This document shows, piece by piece, positions 41,497-51,472 of a DNA stretch of 64,000 bases (the stretch's first letter is position 1; the number at the start of each line of letters is the position of its first letter). The notes under the pieces were generated by a model that made no database searches, was not told where the DNA came from, and was given only the letters and a program-made list of their open reading frames with translations. This stretch comes from Colwellia psychrerythraea (GTDB lineage: Bacteria; Pseudomonadota; Gammaproteobacteria; Enterobacterales; Alteromonadaceae). The stretch spans positions 1 through 64,000 of the forward strand of contig NZ_JQEC01000070.1 in the NCBI RefSeq assembly GCF_000764185.1, in the 5' to 3' direction. The position numbers were made by a program, and so were the translations under genes.

Positions 41497-43826
41497 AAAA
41501 TAGACGATTAGTATTTTTAACGTTACTTTTTTATGGTCAGGTTTCGTTGGCTGCAACCATAGGCAAAGTTACCGCTGAAATGACATTAAATGCCCTCGCA
41601 GGTGTAAAAGTATCGTTGGTGAGAGGTACTGACATTGAGCCGGTATATTCTGATAGTTATGGCTTATTTAATATTAAGGCGATGGCCGGTGAAGAACTAC
41701 TCTTTGAAAAGCAAGGGTTCGCTCCTTTATCGGTAACAGTAGATGCTAGCCGTATTATATATGCCCAGTTAGAGCTTGAATTTATTGATACTGTTGCCCC
41801 TTTAGACACCCTACTGTCAACTGCGGGTCGCACCAAGCAAAAAATCAGTCAAATACCCGCCAGCGTGGTAGTGGTCACTAAGCAGCAAATTGCTAGCTTT
41901 GGGTATGCCAGTATTGAAGAAATATTACGGCACGTGCCGGGTTTATATGCCATTGAAGAATACGATTGGATAGCGGCCGGCAGTAACATTGGCGTACGGG
42001 GGTTTTTAACCAGTGGTATCAATAACTCTATGATGATTATGGTTAATGGAATTAACCAATATGAGGACTATTGGGGCTCTTATCCGCTATCGCGTATTAA
42101 TGTACCTGTTGAAACCATTGAGCGTATTGAAATTGTCCGTGGCCCTATGTCGGTTGTTTATGGTAGTGGGGCTTTAATGGGGGCGATAAATATTATTACT
42201 CGCTCGGATAATACTGCTACAACATCAACAAAAAACAGTGCAGTCACCTTGATGTCGATGAGCCAAGGGCTTAAAAAAGTATCAATAAAACTAGTCTCAG
42301 ACGGGGTATTAAAACAAACCATTATCGCTTCATTTGAACAAGGCAATGAAGCTGACTTTAATTTACGGGCATTGAATTATACAGATGATAGCCGCATTGA
42401 TGCGCAAGACGCACTGCACTATAACAAACTTTATTTAAGTATCTCAGGAAACTATAAAGACCGCTTAACATTTGATGCCAATATTTCCAAAGCGGATAAA
42501 GGCAACCTATTGGTCTTTGATCGGACACTCGTTAATCGCCAACAAACCTTAATGCAAGGTATTAACTTTAATGTTGCTCAACAAAGCTTTTGGCTTGATC
42601 ATGCCATAAGAACAAAAAGTAGTATCAGTTATGTTAGTCATACTTCAGCACAAGATTATAGCTCTGGCCACGCTTTATATGGTTTTACTACTTACCGCTC
42701 TTCGGCCTATCAACTCGAATTCGACACCTTTGTTGATGGCAATTTACTTTGGCAACAGCCCCTCGAGCTATCTTTTGGTTATATGCAGCGTTTAGCCGTT
42801 GATCTACATACCACCTTTGACTTACCCGCAATCAGCAATAATGATAACCGTTATATTCGTCTGCACCCTAAAGATACGATGCGCCTACAATCGGTTTATG
42901 GCCAAGTCGACTATCAATGGCAAGATAACCTCTTATTGATTGCCGGAGTACGAATCGAAAAAGGCCATGATTACCGTATTATTTTTGGCTCTGGACAATA
43001 TTCTACAGAAGATGCTGCTGCGCCTGAAGAGTTTGACAAGCAATACACTAATCCCGGTATCACTTATATACCTCGATTCGCTTTGTTATATTCGTTAAAT
43101 CAGAATAATGTAGCTAAGTTATTGTATAGTAAAGGGTTAAGGCAACCTCCGTTAGGGCAGGTTAGTGATGCTCTGGCAAGCGAGGATGGTAGCCTAAAGC
43201 ATGAAAAAATAAATGCTGTTGAGCTTATTTATCTTAATCAATACCAAAATGAAGACACAGACCTGGCATTAAATAGTCAAATAAGCCTCTTTCACAATCA
43301 ATTAAAGGGACTTGTTTTTCGTTATTCAGATGATGATTATCATAGTGATACCAAAAGTGGCAGCACTACCGGTATTGAAGTTAGTGTGGAATTAAGCTAC
43401 CAAAATAGCGGCGCTTCATTTGCGTTTAGTCATCAACATTCAAAAGCAGAGAACATGAAAGGGGCGGTCCCCTTATCACCAAAATCCTTGGCGTATATTA
43501 AATTTAGCCAGCAAGTATCAAACGCTGTTGCTTTCAGTTTTTCACTCCGCTATATCGACAAAATATATAACGATGCTGAATGTTCTGATGGTGGCAAATG
43601 TACCTACATCGATAACGGTTCAGTACATACTAATTCTATTTGGCTGCTTGATAGCATGATCAGTAGCAAGCACTGGCTAAACTGGCCAGTCGATATTCAG
43701 TTTGGCATTAAAAACCTGTTCGATAGCCAATACCGTTATCCAATTACCTTGAACAACAAGTCACTCAAGCAAGGTTTTCCAGCTTCAGGTAGACAGCTCC
43801 AGTTATCGCTCACCCACCAATTTTAA
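41493..43826 (+). CDS. TonB-dependent outer-membrane receptor
   Basis: 777 aa. A signal peptide (about 1-20, VSLA-ATIG) precedes a carboxypeptidase-regulatory-like beta domain (about 22-90) and a plug domain (about 105-215, with SQIPASVVVVTKQQIASFGY, EEILRHVPGLYAIEE, GVRGF, IERIEIVRGPMSVVYGSGALMG). A 22-strand barrel ends in the usual aromatic C-terminus (QLSLTHQF). These receptors import siderophores, peptides or glycans using TonB energy. The ligand cannot be read, but its position between TIR and NRPS genes with 4-bp overlap to the preceding gene is very unusual. No TonB gene is nearby. Confidence 0.9.
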   Translation: MKNRRLVFLTLLFYGQVSLAATIGKVTAEMTLNALAGVKVSLVRGTDIEPVYSDSYGLFNIKAMAGEELLFEKQGFAPLSVTVDASRIIYAQLELEFIDTVAPLDTLLSTAGRTKQKISQIPASVVVVTKQQIASFGYASIEEILRHVPGLYAIEEYDWIAAGSNIGVRGFLTSGINNSMMIMVNGINQYEDYWGSYPLSRINVPVETIERIEIVRGPMSVVYGSGALMGAINIITRSDNTATTSTKNSAVTLMSMSQGLKKVSIKLVSDGVLKQTIIASFEQGNEADFNLRALNYTDDSRIDAQDALHYNKLYLSISGNYKDRLTFDANISKADKGNLLVFDRTLVNRQQTLMQGINFNVAQQSFWLDHAIRTKSSISYVSHTSAQDYSSGHALYGFTTYRSSAYQLEFDTFVDGNLLWQQPLELSFGYMQRLAVDLHTTFDLPAISNNDNRYIRLHPKDTMRLQSVYGQVDYQWQDNLLLIAGVRIEKGHDYRIIFGSGQYSTEDAAAPEEFDKQYTNPGITYIPRFALLYSLNQNNVAKLLYSKGLRQPPLGQVSDALASEDGSLKHEKINAVELIYLNQYQNEDTDLALNSQISLFHNQLKGLVFRYSDDDYHSDTKSGSTTGIEVSVELSYQNSGASFAFSHQHSKAENMKGAVPLSPKSLAYIKFSQQVSNAVAFSFSLRYIDKIYNDAECSDGGKCTYIDNGSVHTNSIWLLDSMISSKHWLNWPVDIQFGIKNLFDSQYRYPITLNNKSLKQGFPASGRQLQLSLTHQF

Positions 43827-43841
43827 TTTAAAGAGATCATT

Positions 43842-46800
43842 ATGGAAAAAAATATAGACAATTTTTTTAATACGTTTTTATATCATACCAAACATCATGG
43901 GGATAAAACCGCGGTGATCTGTGGTAACGAGCAGATCACCTACCAGCAATTATGTCAACGGGCATTGGCTCTTAGTGAGCACATGCAGCAACAAGGGGTT
44001 ACCAGCCAACAATCTGTTGCGACTCATTTACCTCGTTCAATTGACTTAGTTGTTGCTATGTTGGCCATTTTTAACTTGAACGCGATATTTGTTCCTTTAG
44101 GCATTAAGGTTAGCGAACAAAAAAATCGGCAAAAAATCACTCAGGGGCAGATCAACGCGGTAATCGCTAATTCCGCTAAAATGATCGTCAATTCAAAGAT
44201 AAAATTCATTGAGATTAATCAGCAATATCAGTCAACCAATAGCCTGCGACCGTTAGCAAAATGTTATCAGGTGGATGATATTGCTTATGTATTATTTACC
44301 TCAGGTACCACAGGTGTGCCCAAAGGCGTAAAAATTAGCCATCAAGCGTTGAATCGTCATCTAAAATGGAAAAATGAATGTTACCCGGTCAAACAAGGAG
44401 GTGTTGAACTACAAAAAGTACCGTTAAGTTTTGATGTATCAATACGGGAACTATTGGGCTGGATCCACTCTGGAAACACGTTGTGCATTATCCCTGAAGG
44501 TGACGAAGGCAATCCTCAGGTTATTTGCCGTGTCATTGAACAATACCAATGTGAAGAACTGAGTATGGTGCCTTGTTTATTGGATGCTTTGTTAGCTTAT
44601 ATTGATGCTTTTAGTGTTTCTGAACAACTGTTTAGTCTTAAGCGTATTATCGTGGGTGGTGAAGTATTGACGATCAACACAGTTAGTACTTTTAAGAAAT
44701 TATTTAAACAACAAAATATTGAGTTGATTAATGCCTATGGGCCAACGGAAACCACCATTGAAATTACTCACTTTAATTGTAACGACCTGACCTTAAGTGA
44801 TGATAATAGGGTGCCTATAGGTAAGGCTATTTATCCAGGTTCCCTCGTTATTTGTGATGAAAAAAATCGACCAGTGCGTAATGGTGAAATGGGTGAACTA
44901 CATGTTCGGGGTACACAAGTAGCTAACGGTTACCTGAATACTTCAATAAAAGATAATAGCCGATTTTATCACCATGTTGAAACAGGACAGCGCAGTTATA
45001 AAACTGGCGACTTAGTACATCTCGCTGAAAATGGATATCTGTATTATCACGGCCGTATTGACGAACAGATAAAAATTAATGGCCATCGCTTTGAATTACC
45101 AGAGATACAACAAGCATTTTCACCTTTGGTTAAACCTTCATTAGTTGTGCTCAGTTATGATAAATCGGCACAAGGGCATGTTATTACTGCTTATATTCAC
45201 CAGTCAGCTATATTAGAACAAGCACTGACACAAAAACACATACAGCAGCACTTAGCTCAAACACTTGCTTCATATTTGATTCCTCATCAATTTATTATGA
45301 TCAGTTCCTTCGCTTACCTCGACTCTGGAAAAATAGATAAAAAACAACTTAGAAATCATGTCAAAGCTTGGCCATCTTTTACGGGAAATAATGTAACAAC
45401 GCCAGCTATAAAACAAGTTATTGACATGAGTATTGTTGAAGCTTTTGAACATACTGCGCAATTACAACCAGAAAAAGTAGCGGTATATGAACCTGATAAA
45501 ACAATAACTTATCGGCAACTAAACAACAAAGCCAACCGTATCGCTCATGTATTACAGCATGATTTTTCGGTAAGAACAGACACTATTATTGCTATACTTA
45601 TGCCGCCAGGAATTGACTGGCTAACTTGTGTATTAGCCATACTAAAAACTTCAGCAGCTTACATGCCGTTGTCGCTGAATGCGCCTAAATTGCGTAATCA
45701 AGACTGCCTTGATGATACCCAAACCAGTTTATTGATCACCGACGAACAGCATGTTGATCAATTGTCGGCTAAGCAAATTTGTTTCACGGAACTACTAAAC
45801 ACAGCTTGTTCAGGACCGAAGCTGTGTGATGAAAACCTCAATATAGTGCGATCTCCTGCGGGGTTATTTACCGTATTGTTTACTTCCGGTTCAACCGGAC
45901 GCCCCAAAGGCGTGATGTTGGAAAATTTTGGTATTCAGCACCGTTTGCAGAGCAAACAAATCAATAGACCCATTGCTGCCAACCAGAGCATGTTATTAAT
46001 GACCGAACTTACCTTTGATCTGGTGATATTTGAGCTATTAGGCTGGATTTATGCACAAGGAAGCTTAACGATTATGCCTTTGGGCAAACAAGCTGCTCCT
46101 GAAGCTATATGCCAATATGTGCAAAATTACCAGGTGGCTGAACTCATATTTGCTCCTTCATTATTACATGCATTTCTAAGCTACATTGAGCAATATCAGT
46201 TAAGTTATAAACTGAAAGGTCTTAATAGTATTCTTTCTGCCGGTGATATTTTAAGGCCCGATATCGTTGCTTTATTTGACCGTTTATTACATCAACCTTA
46301 CGGTATTGAGTTAATTAATGGTTATGGTCCCTCAGAAGCAAGTATTTTGGTGAGCGAGTTTGTTGTGCCGTCATCAGCCAATTTAGCTGAGATTTCTATC
46401 GGTAAAGCTTATCAAGAAACCCCTGTTTTTATTCTCGACCAGCATAAGCGTATTTGTCCTCAAGGCGATATCGGTCAAATAGCCATTACTGGCGTCGGCT
46501 TAGCCCGCGGCTATATTAATGATCGGCAACAAACTGACGATAAATTTATCAACCAAGAAGAAAAACCACACTGTCGACTTTATTTAACCGGTGATAGGGG
46601 CTATGTCGACCAAGCCGGTTTATTGCACTTCTGTGGTCGCGAAGATCATCAAGTAAAAGTTCATGGACATCGTATTGAACTAGGTGAAATTGATCAAGCA
46701 TTCCATCGTTTTATTCCCTCTAATCAAGCCATTGTAACAGCAGAAAAACAAGGGCGGGAAACAAGGTTGGTGGCTTATGTGCAGCAAGAGGCAATGAAGC

Positions 46801-47954
46801 ATGCGGGGTTAACTCCCAGTCAATTAAAGCAACAGTTATTAACTATTTTACCGCCGTACTTGGTGCCAAATATCATTAACTTGCTGCAAGAAATACCGTT
46901 AAGCGCTAATGGTAAGATAGATCGGCAAGCCTTAACCAAGTTAGGGATGAATTTGCAAGTTAATTCAGCAGGAAATACTAAACATCAGCCTTTATTGCAG
47001 ATTATAAAAACGGTACTATCACTAACCGAACTACCTAGTGAGGATGACACTTTATTTGAGCTTGGCGTTGATTCTATTAGTATTATTCATTTAGTCAGTG
47101 AGTTGAAGTGCCAACTTAACTGGGACGTTTCCCTAGATAAACTCAACGTTAATTCAACTCTTGCTCAGCTGGTAGACTATAGCGTAAATAACAAGAGCAA
47201 TAACGGTGATTTTTCCAATCTCTTTGTAACTTACAATGCACAACTAAAGCAAACTCTGTATTGCTTTCCACCAGCCAGTAGTTTTGGTTATGCCTATCAT
47301 GAATTAGCAAAAGTACTTAAGGAATTTTGCTTTATTGCTTATCATTTTCCGGAACACTGTGATGATGTGGTGGCTTTATATTGCCAACATATAATATCGC
47401 ATAGTAAAAATAAGCCTATTACCTTAATGGGTTATTCAGGCGGCGGAAATTTAGCTATAGCTGTAGCGCATAAACTTGAATCGTTGGGCCATACTGTGGT
47501 GCAGATTATCATGATAGATGCATTCAAACTCAGTGATCGCTTAGCAACATTACCTGCCGACATTGTTGAATTACAACAACAAATGATTGCCAATACGATA
47601 ACAGAGTTGACAAATAAAGGGTTGAAACCACATACCATAAATGAGAGGGTAATGGCCTATTACCATCATCATTGGCTGGCACAGCCGGCGATTAAAACCG
47701 CCATTAACGCCAATTTGATCACTTTAAACTCACCAAAGAATGATTTGGTTGCGCAGTTAACTGCCGATCCAATAATGAAAGCTATTTTTGTACCAACATG
47801 GGCGGAAAGTACCAACGGACAGCTAACACAACTGAAGGGACAAGGTAGCCATAATGAAATGCTGCAAGCCCCTTATGTGCAAGCAAATGCTAATTTACTT
47901 AAACCTTACTTGCAAACGGCTTTGTGTGACAGTCATTCAGGGGGAGTAAGCTAG
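43842..47954 (+). CDS. Nonribosomal peptide synthetase-like protein, A-A-T-TE
   Basis: 1370 aa. Adenylation domain 1 (about 15-515; LFTSGTTGVPKG at about 151, YGPTETTIE, ending SGKIDKKQL) is followed directly by adenylation domain 2 (about 530-1035; LFTSGSTGRPKG at about 680, NGYGPSEASI, ending NGKIDRQAL), one carrier domain (Ser in LGVDSISIIHL near 1075) and a thioesterase (GYSGGG near 1197, final His in GSHNEM near 1334). No condensation domain is present and no carrier lies between the two A domains. Both A domains keep the Asp of the FDxS/FDLV motif used for amino-acid ammonium binding. The product is unknown. It follows the TonB receptor gene by 16 bp. Confidence 0.9.
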   Translation: MEKNIDNFFNTFLYHTKHHGDKTAVICGNEQITYQQLCQRALALSEHMQQQGVTSQQSVATHLPRSIDLVVAMLAIFNLNAIFVPLGIKVSEQKNRQKITQGQINAVIANSAKMIVNSKIKFIEINQQYQSTNSLRPLAKCYQVDDIAYVLFTSGTTGVPKGVKISHQALNRHLKWKNECYPVKQGGVELQKVPLSFDVSIRELLGWIHSGNTLCIIPEGDEGNPQVICRVIEQYQCEELSMVPCLLDALLAYIDAFSVSEQLFSLKRIIVGGEVLTINTVSTFKKLFKQQNIELINAYGPTETTIEITHFNCNDLTLSDDNRVPIGKAIYPGSLVICDEKNRPVRNGEMGELHVRGTQVANGYLNTSIKDNSRFYHHVETGQRSYKTGDLVHLAENGYLYYHGRIDEQIKINGHRFELPEIQQAFSPLVKPSLVVLSYDKSAQGHVITAYIHQSAILEQALTQKHIQQHLAQTLASYLIPHQFIMISSFAYLDSGKIDKKQLRNHVKAWPSFTGNNVTTPAIKQVIDMSIVEAFEHTAQLQPEKVAVYEPDKTITYRQLNNKANRIAHVLQHDFSVRTDTIIAILMPPGIDWLTCVLAILKTSAAYMPLSLNAPKLRNQDCLDDTQTSLLITDEQHVDQLSAKQICFTELLNTACSGPKLCDENLNIVRSPAGLFTVLFTSGSTGRPKGVMLENFGIQHRLQSKQINRPIAANQSMLLMTELTFDLVIFELLGWIYAQGSLTIMPLGKQAAPEAICQYVQNYQVAELIFAPSLLHAFLSYIEQYQLSYKLKGLNSILSAGDILRPDIVALFDRLLHQPYGIELINGYGPSEASILVSEFVVPSSANLAEISIGKAYQETPVFILDQHKRICPQGDIGQIAITGVGLARGYINDRQQTDDKFINQEEKPHCRLYLTGDRGYVDQAGLLHFCGREDHQVKVHGHRIELGEIDQAFHRFIPSNQAIVTAEKQGRETRLVAYVQQEAMKHAGLTPSQLKQQLLTILPPYLVPNIINLLQEIPLSANGKIDRQALTKLGMNLQVNSAGNTKHQPLLQIIKTVLSLTELPSEDDTLFELGVDSISIIHLVSELKCQLNWDVSLDKLNVNSTLAQLVDYSVNNKSNNGDFSNLFVTYNAQLKQTLYCFPPASSFGYAYHELAKVLKEFCFIAYHFPEHCDDVVALYCQHIISHSKNKPITLMGYSGGGNLAIAVAHKLESLGHTVVQIIMIDAFKLSDRLATLPADIVELQQQMIANTITELTNKGLKPHTINERVMAYYHHHWLAQPAIKTAINANLITLNSPKNDLVAQLTADPIMKAIFVPTWAESTNGQLTQLKGQGSHNEMLQAPYVQANANLLKPYLQTALCDSHSGGVS

Positions 47955-47955
47955 G

Positions 47956-48411
47956 ATGGCCAAGATGAATATCATGCTTATTGCTGATAGCCTTAATAGC
48001 GAGATAAAAAAAATGTTCAATGAGCAGACAGTGGTGAACTGGCAGTATGAAGGTGACTTGTTTACAGGTAATACTTCAGAAAGTGATAGTGCTGAAGTTG
48101 ATATGTCTAAAGCTAGCGGTAAGCCTAAAACGGAGCAGGGCATTGATTATCATTTTTATGTAATAAGCCCTAGGGAAGATCAGCAAATTCCCGCCTGTAT
48201 TCCACAACTTATTGAAGACTCAAATAAACGTCCGCAACAAACTTTATTTTGTTTTGTAGCACAAACAGGTGAACAGTTTTTTACTTCGCATCAAATTAAG
48301 TCACTTAAAGCCATAGGCCAAATGGTAAGTGCTAATGGTGCTAACTGGCTAGAAAATTTACCTATAAACGCAGCCGATTGGCAAACTGTACTGGGTAATG
48401 GAACCATATAA
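47956..48411 (+). CDS. Degenerate NDRT-like protein, 151 aa
   Basis: The sequence parallels the NDRT-like domains of its neighbours without their catalytic marks. HFYVISPREDQQIPACIPQL aligns with LYVITPKLTGFYALAEVID, and IEDSNKRPQQTLFCFVAQTG with DDSIKRPDRTIYCFLSEDG, then IKSLKAIGQMVSANG with CKILTTIGEQVAGNG. The LGGT loop and the Glu of the GFYALAEV segment are lost. It probably arose by duplication and may regulate or bind the next protein. It begins one base after the NRPS stop and its stop overlaps the next start (TAATG). Confidence 0.7.
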   Translation: MAKMNIMLIADSLNSEIKKMFNEQTVVNWQYEGDLFTGNTSESDSAEVDMSKASGKPKTEQGIDYHFYVISPREDQQIPACIPQLIEDSNKRPQQTLFCFVAQTGEQFFTSHQIKSLKAIGQMVSANGANWLENLPINAADWQTVLGNGTI

Positions 48412-49763
48412 TGAAAGTATTTCTTGGTGGTACAGTCAATGGCTCATCTTGGCGTAGTTATGTTATTCCTCGACTTAATATCGCTTATTTTAATCCCGTC
48501 GTGAAAGTTTGGAGCGAGGCGGCATTAGATCGTGAACTTTACGAACGTCGTCATAGTGACTTTTGTTTGTATGTGATCACACCTAAACTCACCGGGTTTT
48601 ATGCTTTGGCCGAAGTGATCGACGACAGTATAAAACGACCTGATCGCACTATTTATTGTTTTTTAAGTGAAGACGGTGGAGATACCTTTAGTGATAACGA
48701 TTGTAAAATACTGACTACCATAGGTGAGCAAGTCGCAGGTAATGGCGGTTACAATTGTCGTTCGCTTGATGGTGTAGTCAACTTATTGAATAATGACCAA
48801 AGGAAAAAATCTTTTGAAAATAGCCCTGTGATTGATAAACATCATGACGTTTATATTTCTTATGGCCGTAATGACAGTAAAACCTTAGCCAAACATGTGA
48901 GTGATAGCTTAACCAAAAAACACTATAGCGTATGGTATGACAATGCCGCTATTCCCCAAGAAATTGCCTTTTTAGCACAAATAAACCAAATTATTCGTCA
49001 ATGCCACTGCTTTATTTTTATTTTTTCTGCTCATGCTGCACACTCTGAATATTGTTTACGTGAACTAGAGTTTGCACGTTTACTGGGTAAAAATATTATT
49101 TTTTTATTTGAACATGCCCTGCCTGTAGAACAACAGATAGAACAAGCAACAGAGACATCGTTATTTGTAGATATGAATGCTAGTTTTCATATTGATTTAA
49201 CGAAAGATGCAAACTTAAACGCCGTAATAACTTACCTGAGCACGAGCCTAGAACATTTAACGCCTCATACCCAATGGCTGAATAAAACGCATCACTGGCA
49301 AGAAAGCCAGCAAGATGATGATTTATTACTTTATGGTCGGCAACGTATTAGCGCGTGCAAGTGGTTAAGCACTGAGGTTGATGGCCTAGGGGCCGATTTA
49401 TATTCTGTTTCAGACAATGTGAGGGGCTATATTAATAAATCAGCGGAACAAGCTTTTAGTAAACGTTGTTTATATTATTTTAATCAATGGCTTAGTCCGG
49501 TAATACATCACAAGCGATTTGATGCCTTTATCGGCTCAAGCTCAATTGCTAACCCCTTGGCGTTATTACCGCAACTTTGGGTATTATTTATGGCAACAAG
49601 CGCTGAGGCGATTGCGATATCAATGTGGTTTTTATTTTTAAGCTTGCAGGTATGTGGGGCCCTTTTTGCGGTAAAACATCGTAATTTTATGATGTGTATC
49701 AGTCAGTTTGTCAGTATGGTGATCACCTGTAGCATTATAATTTTGGCGTTTGTTAAGCAATGA
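48411..49763 (+). CDS. NDRT-TIR membrane protein, 450 aa
   Basis: Residues 1-125 are an NDRT-like domain (VFLGGTVNGSSWRSYVIPRL, NPVVKVW, TPKLTGFYALAEVIDD) and about 145-285 a TIR domain (HDVYISYGRNDSKTLAKHV) with the presumed catalytic Glu218 in HSEYCLRELEFA. A helical linker (LLLYGRQRISACKWLS, about 303-325) matches that of the 1244-aa protein. The C-terminus has about three TM segments (LLPQLWVLFMATSAEAIAIS, WFLFLSLQVCGALFAV, FVSMVITCSIIILAF). NDRT domains move or cleave nucleoside bases and TIR domains cleave NAD+, so it could form a membrane-bound nucleotide-signalling enzyme. It is the last gene of the overlapped operon. Confidence 0.85.
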   Translation: MKVFLGGTVNGSSWRSYVIPRLNIAYFNPVVKVWSEAALDRELYERRHSDFCLYVITPKLTGFYALAEVIDDSIKRPDRTIYCFLSEDGGDTFSDNDCKILTTIGEQVAGNGGYNCRSLDGVVNLLNNDQRKKSFENSPVIDKHHDVYISYGRNDSKTLAKHVSDSLTKKHYSVWYDNAAIPQEIAFLAQINQIIRQCHCFIFIFSAHAAHSEYCLRELEFARLLGKNIIFLFEHALPVEQQIEQATETSLFVDMNASFHIDLTKDANLNAVITYLSTSLEHLTPHTQWLNKTHHWQESQQDDDLLLYGRQRISACKWLSTEVDGLGADLYSVSDNVRGYINKSAEQAFSKRCLYYFNQWLSPVIHHKRFDAFIGSSSIANPLALLPQLWVLFMATSAEAIAISMWFLFLSLQVCGALFAVKHRNFMMCISQFVSMVITCSIIILAFVKQ

Positions 49764-49918
49764 ATATGGTGTGTAGTAATTCACTGTTTGTCTAAGTGAC
49801 TGACATAGTCTGAGTTTAATAGGGGGCTCATTTTTCGACATTGAATCGGGCCATTGCACATTTAATCTAGTAATTTCAAATTGCACCTCTTAAACTATTT
49901 TAACCTTTATTGCACAGT

Positions 49919-49940
49919 ACAGCTCCGTGCATGGAGCTGT
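49919..49940. terminator. Hairpin in the gap after the TIR operon
   Basis: ACAGCTCC and GGAGCTGT form a perfect 8-bp stem with a 6-base loop, about 155 bases after the NDRT-TIR gene stop. There is no T run. The rest of the 361-bp gap 49764-50124 shows no gene. Confidence 0.45.
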
Positions 49941-50124
49941 ATCTGTACCTGTACCTAGGAAAATAAACTGCAGATAAATAGCGATTAAGCCCCACAGTTA
50001 AAACTTCAACAACATGGTAAAACATAAATACAGGCTTTTGCGGCATATTATCAGCAAAACCACCAAGTGAATTGTCGATAAAAAACACATAGTTATTCTT
50101 TTAAACTAATTTAAGGATAACTAA

Positions 50125-51267
50125 GTGTTAAATATTCGAATCACTTTAATGGCTATTTTCTGCCTCGAGTTGCTGGCTTTTACTGCGCTTGCCTCAGAAA
50201 AACAACTTACAGAAGATAAGGTTGCTGAACAAGCTAGTATCGCCGCTTCAGGTTTAACTGTAACGCCGGTATTAACGGTCACCCACCAGTCGGTTAATCA
50301 TGCTAAATACGATGAAATAGACAGGCTCACTGAATCCTCCGAAACCTTGTATTCAATTGATATCGAATTAGAGTATCAATTGAATGACTTGGGCTTAATT
50401 ATGTTGCTGGAGCATAATAGCTCAGCAGTAGATTCAGGCGTTAGTAAGACCTTTCCTCAGCTAAATTCAGATGCAGGAACTACCACTAAACGTACCCAGG
50501 TATCTGAGTTCTATGTTTATGGCCAACTTACCGATGAGGGTGGAAATTGGCAGTTGGGTTTGGCTGAAGTTTCTACCTTGATTGATACCAGTACGATAGC
50601 CAATAATGAGGTGAGTCAGTTTTTATCGGCAGGCCTAATTAATAACCAGACAATAATGTTTCCTGATTATGCGGTATCTGCGCGTATTCAAGACTTAAAT
50701 GCTTTTGGCAATACCGGCTATCGATTGCTGCTAAGTAGTGGTGCAGGTATGGAGGAAGTAGAAGGGTATTACCAGGATTTGTTGTTGGTTTCTGCTTCCC
50801 ATAAGGGCGCATTTAGTGCTTTAGAGCTAGTGACTAAAGACGACGGTTATCAAGCTAACTTAGGGGTCTGGCAGAATACCAATGAAGCGCCAACACAGTC
50901 AGGTATTTATGCGGGTATAGATATGACTACGCAGCTCGGTGATTTCAACATTAGGTTAGGCAGGAACATAACTAAGGTAGATACCTCAACTGTAGATCCA
51001 AAAAGTGTTGGGCAGTTTTATGGCATTGCTTTTCATAAAGAGCTAACTAGGGGCGTTTTTGGCTTAGGTTTTAACTTGAGTAAGTATCAAAGGGATAATG
51101 TTGATACCAGCCGTAATTGGGAGGCTTATTATCGCATTAACCTTAATCAGCATATGTTTTTAACTCCTGCATTGCAGTGGTTAAGTGCTGGTTATGCCAC
51201 TTCAAATGAAGATGCAAAGTTTACAGATGTTTTATTAGCAAGTCTGCGCCTAGAAGTGTATTTCTAG
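50125..51267 (+). CDS. Outer-membrane beta-barrel protein (porin-like), 380 aa
   Basis: Signal peptide (cleavage near ALA-SEKQL, about residue 23), then amphipathic beta strands with regular aromatic girdle residues and a C-terminal LRLEVYF ending in Phe, the BAM recognition pattern. The strand layout (for example SIDIELEYQLNDLGLIMLLEH, with NFYVYGQ-like turns) suggests a porin or carbohydrate-porin type barrel, but I cannot name the family. It could be a partner of the TonB receptor operon, from which it is separated by 361 bp and a hairpin. A strong terminator follows. Confidence 0.65.
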   Translation: MLNIRITLMAIFCLELLAFTALASEKQLTEDKVAEQASIAASGLTVTPVLTVTHQSVNHAKYDEIDRLTESSETLYSIDIELEYQLNDLGLIMLLEHNSSAVDSGVSKTFPQLNSDAGTTTKRTQVSEFYVYGQLTDEGGNWQLGLAEVSTLIDTSTIANNEVSQFLSAGLINNQTIMFPDYAVSARIQDLNAFGNTGYRLLLSSGAGMEEVEGYYQDLLLVSASHKGAFSALELVTKDDGYQANLGVWQNTNEAPTQSGIYAGIDMTTQLGDFNIRLGRNITKVDTSTVDPKSVGQFYGIAFHKELTRGVFGLGFNLSKYQRDNVDTSRNWEAYYRINLNQHMFLTPALQWLSAGYATSNEDAKFTDVLLASLRLEVYF

Positions 51268-51472
51268 TAATGATACAAAGACATTAAATGTTGATTGACA
51301 GTAAACCTATATTCTCCTGCGATCGTTAATAGCAATCAATTATTCGAGGTTTAGCCCGAGTTAGGCTTCATTGCTTACTCTATAGTAGTGCGGTAAGTAT
51401 TGAATACCCCAATTCGAATAACTTGCCGCCTCATGAGATATGCAATGCATAAGGACAACTCAAGGGTGTTTG

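Noticed and set aside
49900..50088. 62-codon minus-strand ORF in the gap after the TIR operon
   Set aside because: No RBS or recognisable content, and it spans a palindrome.
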